From an uncultured beta proteobacterium (GTDB lineage Bacteria > Pseudomonadota > Gammaproteobacteria > Burkholderiales > Burkholderiaceae), in the NCBI GenBank assembly GCA_903845455.1, contig CAIMXN010000222.1, positions 1-8,836 of the forward strand: a stretch of 8,836 nucleotides of DNA, written 5' to 3'. Position 1 is the first letter of the stretch. Every line of letters starts with the position of its first letter. The translations under genes and the position numbers were made by a program. Positions 1 to 8,836 of the stretch are shown piece after piece. Below the pieces are notes generated by a model, which was given only the letters and a program-made list of their open reading frames with translations, was not told the origin of the DNA and made no database searches.

Positions 1-395
1 GGACTGGCAGCAATTGCCATGTAGTTAAATGTTGATACGGCAATCAAAGAGAAATCTTTTAAGGGGTTGTAAGTGACGATCTTGGTGGTATGGGGAAGTA
101 CCGCCATATTGCCGCCTTGGGCCGCCACCAATGTATAGCCATCAGGTTTAGACTTTGCTACTAAATCCATCCCAATCACACCAGATGCACCAGGTCGGTT
201 TTCTATCACAATCGGTTGACCAATGCGCTCGCTGATCTTGGGGCCAATGATGCGAGTCATCATATCCAAGGTATCACCAGGTGGGAAAGGAATGATGATT
301 TTAATTGGGCGATTCGGATAGCTTTGTGCAAAAGCAGTCGCTCCAATGAATAAAGCAAAAATGACTGTGCAAACCTTGGCGAGAATTGGCTTCAT
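1..395 (-). CDS. Bug/TctC-family periplasmic solute receptor (3' part outside window)
   Basis: The first 131 residues of a tripartite tricarboxylate transporter-type receptor are visible; the C-terminal part lies beyond the left edge. Residues 1-23 form a Sec signal peptide: a basic start (MKPILAK), a hydrophobic core, and a likely cleavage after AFA23 before QSYPNRP. The mature start has the Bug-family signature: YPNRPIK, then IIIPFPPGDTLD at about 32-43, IENRPGASG, and the KPDGYTL block. The usual PPGG is PPGD here. Family members bind carboxylates or other small organics in the periplasm; many are orphan receptors without TctAB genes nearby. The ATG begins one base after the stop of the upstream hydrolase gene and has no clear Shine-Dalgarno, so translation is probably coupled to that gene. 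It is the last visible gene of the leftward operon. The family call is firm; the ligand is unknown. Confidence 0.93.
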   Translation of the reverse strand, partial: MKPILAKVCTVIFALFIGATAFAQSYPNRPIKIIIPFPPGDTLDMMTRIIGPKISERIGQPIVIENRPGASGVIGMDLVAKSKPDGYTLVAAQGGNMAVLPHTTKIVTYNPLKDFSLIAVSTFNYMAIAAS

Positions 396-396
396 A

Positions 397-2139
397 TTAT
401 TTTGCTGGAATAACAGGTAATAAGAGTGCCGATGGATGATCTTTGCCGGTATAAAGTTTGACCTTACCGTTAAAAATAGCAGGCGGACGATCAGTCTCAT
501 CATCATGAACAAATGGGCCACATCCCTTCATTGGATTTTTCATATTAGAGAGCGTAGCTGCCTCACCATCATGTTCATAATCTTTTCCACGAATTGTTAA
601 TGCAATTCGATAACCAGGCGGAACCACAACACAACTTGGCCACACTTCGATATCAAATTCATAAATCTGATTTGGCTCTAAAGGCTGTTTCTCATCATGG
701 GTGTGATATGGCCGGTATGGGAGCGTTTTCTGCGCATCCAACTTACGGTGGGAGCCACGCAACCAACCTTGTGCAATTGGCGTATGTGGATCTAATGCGC
801 CATGAAAAGTTACTTCTTTGTTATTGGGATCAAATACTCTCACAATAGCGAAGAAATCAATATCACTAGTTGAGGACGAAGCAAAGACCTTCAAGGCAAT
901 CGGCCCAGTAATTTCAATTGCGCTTTGTTGCGGTGGCAATGTAAAGGTTAGGCCCTCACCCATCATGTCGTAAACAACCGATGCAGAGTCTCCAACCTTA
1001 CCTGTAGAAAGGCTCAGATCAGAGCCATTCAAATAGCAAGAAGTCCATTGCGTGCGAGCAATAGGCCACTCATTCTCAAAACGTTGCACAAATTTTTCGC
1101 CAGGATGGCGAACCAGTAACTGGACTGGTGGTTGTTTATCCCAATCATTCTTTTCACCTTTTAAAAAGTGATTAAAGAAGCGCTTTTGGAGAGTTACGCC
1201 ATAGTCAGTATAAAAAGGCGCCCAATGCGATCCGCCATGAACTTCCAGCCACTTTTGCTTTGAGCTTGAGTTCATAAAACCCTCAAAGTTTCCACGGGGA
1301 TGCAGGCCTTGACCACCCCAATTGGCTGCACTTAAGACGGGTACACTGACTTTTGACAGGTCTGCAGATCGATCTTTATACCAAGCCCCGTCGAGCTCAC
1401 GCTCAAGAACGGCTAACCAGATATCTTCTCGGTTTTTGAAAAGCTCCTCGTCACTTAATGTTTCTGGTCCGCAAACTGTGTCGCCAGTGATGGGGTGACG
1501 CTTACCGCGATCACCAACACCATGTTGAACTGTTTTCACTTGCATTTCTTGCCAATTTTTTCTAAATGTACAAGCAATACCGCCATGACGATGGGATTCA
1601 CGATAAGCATCACTCCAACCTTCCCACACACAAATAGCTGCTAAATGTGGCGGTGTGGTTGCGGCTACTCGCCATTGATTACTCGCGTAATAAGAAATGC
1701 CGTTCATACCAACTTTGCCATTCGACCAAGGTTGGGCAGCTGCCCACTCGATGGACAAATGCATATCTTTTGTTTCGCGACCATTGTTGTGAGACAAATA
1801 CCCAGGAGATCGACCTGCACCTCTAGAGTCAATACGAATACAAACATATCCATCTGGAACCCATTTTTCAGGGTCTACTACTTCCCAGTTTTGGTATTTA
1901 TTACTAGAACCAGCAAGCGCATCAGGATTATCCCGAGACATTAAGTCCCAGGCTGTTTTATATCCTTCCTGAAATGGCAACCCCTTTCCATAAGGGCCGT
2001 AAGATAATATCGCCGGATATTTTCCATCACCAATTGGACGAAAAATATCAGCACGCAGAATTAAGCCATCTTCCATTTCAATTGGAGCATCCCAATCAAT
2101 CTGCATGCCATCACGAATTTCACTTTTTAACTGATTCAT
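397..2139 (-). CDS. CocE/NonD-family serine hydrolase, paralogue A (580 aa)
   Basis: placeholder. Confidence 0.9.
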   Translation of the reverse strand: MNQLKSEIRDGMQIDWDAPIEMEDGLILRADIFRPIGDGKYPAILSYGPYGKGLPFQEGYKTAWDLMSRDNPDALAGSSNKYQNWEVVDPEKWVPDGYVCIRIDSRGAGRSPGYLSHNNGRETKDMHLSIEWAAAQPWSNGKVGMNGISYYASNQWRVAATTPPHLAAICVWEGWSDAYRESHRHGGIACTFRKNWQEMQVKTVQHGVGDRGKRHPITGDTVCGPETLSDEELFKNREDIWLAVLERELDGAWYKDRSADLSKVSVPVLSAANWGGQGLHPRGNFEGFMNSSSKQKWLEVHGGSHWAPFYTDYGVTLQKRFFNHFLKGEKNDWDKQPPVQLLVRHPGEKFVQRFENEWPIARTQWTSCYLNGSDLSLSTGKVGDSASVVYDMMGEGLTFTLPPQQSAIEITGPIALKVFASSSTSDIDFFAIVRVFDPNNKEVTFHGALDPHTPIAQGWLRGSHRKLDAQKTLPYRPYHTHDEKQPLEPNQIYEFDIEVWPSCVVVPPGYRIALTIRGKDYEHDGEAATLSNMKNPMKGCGPFVHDDETDRPPAIFNGKVKLYTGKDHPSALLLPVIPAK

Positions 2140-5100
2140 ATCGATTTTGTTATCTTTTTAATTGTTATTAGTCGTATAAATCTTATTGAGGATCGCCATG
2201 ATCGGCGATTAAGCCCATCTGTTTTATGGCAGCAACCCCACAAATTTCATCATTAGATGAAGTATCACCACTGATACCAGCTGAACCAATAACTTGTCCA
2301 GCGGCATTGCGAATCAATATGCCACCTTGGACAGTCGGCATTTTTCCCTCGCTTAATACTTGTAGGTTATTAAAAAAGAGGGGGACTTTAGATGCTCTTC
2401 TTTCAAGTTCACGCGCTCCTAAACCCATACCAAGCACACTCCATGCTTTTGCATGAGCGATTTCGAATCGCAACAGGCTTGAGCCATCACTTGCTAGGTA
2501 TGCTTTTAATGTTCCACGAACATCTAGCACTGCGACAGCTAATGGCGCCATTTTGGAAGACTTGCCATGCTCTAGGGTGAGTTGCGCAATCTTAAGTGCG
2601 GCCTCCAGAGAGATAGATTCAAGTGAGACTGTGTGTGACATAAAAACCTTTTTGTTTAGCGTTTAATTTAGTTTGAATCCATGATCATTTTGCTTAATCG
2701 ATCTGGCGTGAATGGCAAATGGCGTGGCCGCATTTGTAATGCATGTGTCACTGCATTTGCAAGCGCAGCAGCAACGGGTCCTGCAGCCAATTCTCCACTA
2801 CCCAAACCAGGCTCACCGGGGCGATCAATTAACTCAATCTCAACAACGGGCACTTCATCAAAATTGAGAATTGGATAGTCATCCCATGAAATCGAGGTAG
2901 AGCCCATTTCATTCCAGTGAACCTCTTCTTTAAGTGACCAGCTGAGGGCCTGAATAATGCCGCCCTCCACTTGGTTTAAGAGTGCGTCAAAGTGAACGAT
3001 TTCCCCGGCATCAACAGCCATCCATACTTTATTGACCTTAACTGCTTCAGCAACCTCAACTTCGATCACAACAGCGCAAAAAGCAGATTTATTTTTGTAT
3101 CGACCAAAGCCAATGCCTAGGCCACGACCATCCTGAGCCTGAGAGAGTTCTTGACGATAGGCCTTCCAATTGGACATCTGCGCAGCTTTTTCTAAAACAT
3201 CACGAGCACGCTGATCACTTTGATGTTTTAAACGAAATGCAATCGGATCCTGATTCGATAATTCTGCAAGCTCATCCATGAAAGATTCAATGGCGAATGT
3301 ATTTGCATAGGCACCTAATGAACGCAGTGCAGAAACGCGGACTGGAGATTCTGGAATGAAATGATGCTTTACCTTAAGACTAGGTAAGTCGTAATAGGGT
3401 TTGATATTTCTGAGTCCCCCTCCTGCTGGCAAAAACATATCAACCGGTTTTGGCTCAGGAACTGGCTTAGCCGTAGACCAGGCGCCTAGTAAATTAATGC
3501 CCTCACCCCAACCAGGACGAGCGATATGGGTATGACTCCAGACAGTCGCATCCCAGCTCACAATCGAGCCGCTATCGTCCAAGGAGGCATCTAGCTCCAC
3601 CAAACTTGCAGCGCCTACTGGACCAGCAGACATCTCATCAGAGCGCATCCACTGGACGCGTACTGGACGCTGAAGTTCTTGTGCCAAAAATGCTGCATCA
3701 AAGGCCACATCATCAGCGCCATTATGTCCATAGCAACCAGGTCCAGATACATGAATAACGCGGACTTTTGGAGCAGGCATGTTGAGTGCCAATGCTAATT
3801 GATCGCGCAACTTATGAGGGCCTTGTGTATGTGACCATACTGATAAAGAATCACCCTCTGTTGGCATTGCTAAAGCACATGAAGGACTGATTGAGGCATG
3901 AGCTATGTAAGGCCTAGAGTAGCGAGCAACATGCTTTACAGAACCTTGTTTGGGAGTTCCCTCAACAATGGGCTCGGATATCACTGATGGCAAGCCAGTC
4001 AGAAATTCTTCCATACCCTTCTCTTGTGGCAAAGCGGTTTTGACGCGCCATGTAATCAGAGTTTGTGCTTTTTCATAAGCGGCAACCAGAGCAGATTCAT
4101 TTACGCTGATGAGTGCAACAAATTGACCGCTTACAAAAACTTGATCAACACCGGCTAGCGCCTTTAATTTATCTAAGTGCCAATCGTCAGTAACAGCATG
4201 GGCATGCGGTCCACGCAAGATGCGCGCATGAACCATATTCGGCAGGACTAAATCTTGTATAAATCCTTTACCACCGATTTTTTCATGGAGATCGTCTCTT
4301 GCAAAACCATCTACTGAAGACTTTTCACCCTTTAGGGAGAATGATTCACCGGTCCAAGCTTGATCGAGCTGGTAGGTCTTGTACTCAACCGATTTTTGCA
4401 AATCAAAGTAAGAGATAGACTGACCTTTAAAACTGAAGGTGCCATTTGATAGGCTAAGGTCAGATTCTTTGCAAGAGAGCGCTTTTGCAGCTGCAGCCTC
4501 AAAAAAACTTCTGAAATGTTGGCATGCAAAAGCCAATGAATGCCCACCCACCTCAATCGATTGGCTTCCTGCTGTGTACCATTCATCAGGGCATATTTGT
4601 GTATCGCCCGCTATGAAATCTAATTGCGTAGGATTTAAGCCCAGTTGTAAAGTGGCAATTTTTCTAAGGCTAGCATTAATGCCCTGCCCAATTTCCACCT
4701 TGCCGCTGAGAACTCTCAGTGTGTTATTTGCGCCAAACTGAATCCAACTACCTAATAGTGGGTTTGCCTGGAGGCTTGTAGGTAAAGCGTTTTTTGTAGT
4801 TTGGCTCATGATGTTGATAACTGATGAATGACACGATCAATAGCGCGCAAGATTCGTAAATGCGTACCGCAGCGACACAAATGTCTATTGAGACTCTCGT
4901 TAATCTGCTCTTTGTTAGGTTTAGTAGTATGTTTCAACAAGGCCGTTACTGACATCAAAATACCGTTAATACAAAAACCACATTGGGCGGCCTGCTCTTC
5001 AATAAATGCATTAAGAACAAGTTTGCCAATAGCATCTTCCTTTAGTCCAGCAGCAGTGGTAACTTTTTTATCAGCAACCGCCCAGTTAGGAACTGTGCAG

Positions 5101-8100
5101 GATTGCTCGGGCATACCATCAATTAATACGGTACAGGCACCACAATTACCAGCCCCACAACCAAAGCGCACCTCTTTAGCATCGCAATCATTTCTGATGG
5201 TGTACAGCAGTTTTGCATTGGGATCGAGCTCTTGAGATTGTGCTTGACCATCCAAATGAAATGAAATTATTTCTGACATGAATTCTCCAACCACCACGCA
5301 GCCAATTCTGTACCATCACCATCCCCCAAGCCTGCTGCTGAGGCATCGTTAAAGGATGACAGCGCTGCCGAGGTAACTGGTAATGCATACCCAGATGCGG
5401 CCGCCTCTTTAATCATGGTGCGTAAATCTTTGCGAATGGAATCAATATTGAAATGGGCGCCTGAGCTTGACTGCCCTGATAAGGCGGCGAGTATTGCGGG
5501 GATCCGCATTTTTAAAATCATCGGGGCACCTGATGTATCCGACAAGATATCTAAAATTCTAGCCTTATCAATCTTCATTGAGCCCACCAAAGAAAGCGCT
5601 TCTGCAAGAGACTGCCAGTAGACCAATAGCGGAAGATTAATAGCCAACTTCAAACTAGTGCCGGCACCGATATCGCCAACGTGCTCAACACGACGACACA
5701 TCTTCTCTAGTAAAGGTCTGACTTTTTCAACATCACCATTGGCGCCACCAACTAAACCCAATAATTTACCATCGCGTGCTGGTGTGACTGTGCCACCTAC
5801 AGGACACTCAACCATCGCACCACCCTGCGCAGCAATTTTTTTGGCCAAGGCAATCTGCGTCTCTGGTCTAACGGTACTCATCTCTATACAAATCTTGCCT
5901 GCTAATGGGCTACTAAGCACACCATTTGCTCCAGCATAGGCTGCGTTAATTGCTTCAGCATCCGTCAATATAGAAATAATGACATCTGAAGCATTAGCAA
6001 GATCAGCTGGTGTTTTGGCCAATACTACGCCTCGATCAACCAGTCCTTGAGCCTTTGCAGGGGTTCGGTTCCATACCGTTAAGGTATAGCCCAAATCTAA
6101 TAAATGTTCAGCGATGGCGAAGCCCATCCGGCCTGTTCCGAGAATGCCCAGCTTCATACTATCTCCTGTTGTTCGAATGCGTGACGCACTCTTTTTTGTA
6201 ATTTTTAAAAAAGTAATACTATCTAGAAAAAAGTATTTAACCATAAAGGCTGTATTGAGGAGACATATGCTAGAAAATAATTCCACAGTCCGAACAGAGC
6301 TCAGAGCAGGCATGAATATTGATTGGGATGTTCCCATCAAGATGGATGATGGACTCGTTCTTCGCGCCGATGTCTTCCGCCCTGAAAAACCAGGTAAATA
6401 TCCGGTGATATTGAGTTATGGCCCTTATGCGAAAGGTCTGGCATTTCAGGAAGGCTACCCAAGCGCTTGGCAAAAAATGATTGCGGACCACCCTCATGTC
6501 CACCATGGATCTAGCAACTTGTTCCAGAACTGGGAAGTAGTTGATCCTGAAAAATGGGTTCCAGAGGGCTATATTTGTGTTCGCGTTGATTCGCGAGGTT
6601 GCGGTAGCTCTCCCGGCTTTATTGATCACTTCTCCCCTAGAGAAACGGATGATTTCTACCAGTGCATTGAGTGGTCAGGGGTCCAGCCTTGGTCAAGCGG
6701 CAAAGTGGGTCTGTCTGGTGTCTCTTATTTTGGTATTAACCAATGGCAAGTGGCGAGCAGAAATCCTCCCCACCTTGCTGCAATGTGTATCTGGGAAGGT
6801 GCTGCAGACTGGTATCGAGATATGACCCACCACGGCGGTATTCTATCGACCTTTTGGGCTAACTGGTACGACATGCAAGTCAAAACCGTCCAACATGGAT
6901 TGGGAGAGCGTGGCCCTAAAAGCCCTGCCACTGGTGCATTGATCTGTGGTGGTGAAACATTCTCAGAGTCTGAATTAGCAAAAAACCGTTGTCAATTTGG
7001 TGATGACATCCTTTCGCATCCTTTGGATGATGAATACCACCGTGCCCGTTCTGCCGTCTGGGACAAGATTACCGTGCCTTTTCTCTCTGCGGGCAATTGG
7101 GGTGGACAAGGCCTACATCTGCGCGGTAATTCAGAAAGCTTTATCAGGGCAGCCTCAAAGAATAAATGGCTGGAAATGCATGGTCTAGAGCATTGGACAC
7201 ACTATTACACCGATTACGGGGTAGCGCTACAAAAGCGATTTTTTGCCCACTTTTTAAAAGGTGAAGACAACGGCTGGGATAAAGAAAAACCAGTTCGCCT
7301 GCAAATTCGGCACCCCAAGGGTTTTGTTGAGCGCCAGGAGAGCTCTTGGCCCATTGAGAGAACCATTTGGCAAAAAATGTACCTGCAAGAGAATGGCCAA
7401 CTCAAAGAGGCCAATCTCAGTAAAACAGGTTCATCTATTGCCTTTGCAGCCCAAGGGGATGGCCTTAGCTTCCTATCAGAGCCACTCCAGCAAGAAACTG
7501 AAATCACTGGGCCATTGGCACTCAAACTACTAGTCTCCTCGGATACCCCTGATGCTGACTTATTTGCCGTACTCAGAGCATTTACACCGGATTTAAGGGA
7601 GATTACCTTTGCCGGCGCTATTGATCCACACACTCCAATTGCGCAAGGATGGTTACGCGCCTCCCACCGGGAGCTTGATGAGGCCCTCAGCAAACCCTAT
7701 CGCCCCTATCACAAGCACCAAACACGTCAAATGCTGAAACCAGGTGAAAAAGTCGAGTTAGATATTGAGCTTTGGCCCACTTCAATTGTCTTACCAGCTG
7801 GCTACCGCCTAGGGCTATCCATCCGCGGTAAGGACTATATTTTCGCGGAAAAAACAGGCTTAAAGTTGTCGAACTTTAAGAATGAGTTACTGGGATGCGG
7901 GCCATTTTTACACAATGAGCCAAGAGATAGGACCCCATCTATATATAGTGGAAACACTACTATTCATTTCGATCCCAATCAACCAAGCTACCTAGTATTA
8001 CCAGTTATTCCTCGGAAATAGTGTAATCTTTGCCGTATAACAAAAGCAGTATCAAATAAAAATATCAATTAGGAGACAAAATGACAATCAATCGTCGCGA

Positions 8101-8836
8101 TTTTTTGGTGGGGTCTGGTGCTGCAAGTCTTGGCCTAGCTGTCCCAACATTAGTGAATGCTCAAAAATCTAATGAGCCAATTAGAATTGGTCTACTGACA
8201 GTAAAGACTGGCCCCCTTGCCTCCGGCGGTATTGATATGGAGCGCGGCATCATGATGTATCTCAATGAGCGCAACAATATGATGGCTGGGCGCAAAATTG
8301 AATTGATTGTTGCTGACACTGGTGGTGTTCCAGCCAATACCAAAACCAAGGTTCAAGAACTAGTAGAGCGCGATAAGGTTCAAGTTCTCATGGGTCCTTT
8401 GGCTGCTTTTGAAGCACTTGCTATCGACGATTACATTAAGACTCAAAAGATTCCAACCCTGTCAGTTGCTGCAGCTGAAGATATGACACAGCGCAAACCA
8501 AATCCTTGGTTTGTGCGCGCTACATCCTCCTCAGCACAATGCTCCCACGTCATGGCTGACTACTGCGCCAAGATTATGAAATTCAAGCGCATGGTGATGA
8601 TTGCAGATGACATTGCTTATGGCCATGAAATGAATGCTGGCTTTCAAAGGGTATTTGAGGAAAACGGTGGCGTGATTGTTCAAAAGTTGTTCCCACCTCT
8701 CACAGCACCAGATTACGGTAGCTTTTTAGCCCAACTCAAAACAAACGTTGATGGCATCTTTTTAGGCTTTGCTGGCTCAAACGGATTCCGCTTTGTGCGT
8801 CAATTTAACGAGTACGGTTTGCGCGGCAAAATGGCC

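Overview
The window looks like an accessory catabolic region from a beta-proteobacterium, probably a Burkholderiaceae member such as Polynucleobacter. This rests on the moderate GC content, a Bug/TctC-type solute receptor, and tightly packed oxidation and hydrolysis genes. The taxonomic placement is inference; no rRNA or other marker gene is present.

Layout: two transcription units diverge from a 109-bp AT-rich intergenic region (6158-6266). The leftward unit has six genes in the order a 296-aa NADP-type beta-hydroxyacid dehydrogenase-like protein (5267-6157), a [2Fe-2S] small subunit (4806-5279) and a molybdopterin large subunit (2668-4809) of an isoquinoline-1-oxidoreductase-like hydroxylase, a GlcG/HbpS-family protein (2183-2641), a 580-aa CocE/NonD-family hydrolase (397-2139), and a Bug/TctC periplasmic receptor cut by the window edge (1-395). 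Junctions are a 13-bp overlap, a 4-bp ATGA overlap, gaps of 26 and 43 bp, and a 1-bp gap, so this is very likely one operon. The rightward unit holds a second CocE/NonD-family hydrolase (6267-8021, 584 aa), paralogous to the first along its whole length, and then a Tat-exported LivK-type ABC substrate-binding protein cut by the right edge (8081-8836).

How the parts may fit (inference): two solute receptors from different transporter classes bind small organic acids or related compounds, two related serine hydrolases cleave an ester or amide bond, the two-subunit molybdenum hydroxylase inserts oxygen from water into a carbon centre (typically of an N-heterocycle or aldehyde), and the NADP-type dehydrogenase acts on a hydroxy-acid or semialdehyde-like intermediate. 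The substrate cannot be read from the sequence. The most notable points are the divergent duplicated hydrolases, each followed by a different kind of receptor; the absence in both hydrolases of the aspartate expected in the canonical CocE triad; and a palindrome in the divergent control region that is a good operator candidate.

No tRNA, rRNA, insertion sequence, CRISPR array or convincing terminator was seen.
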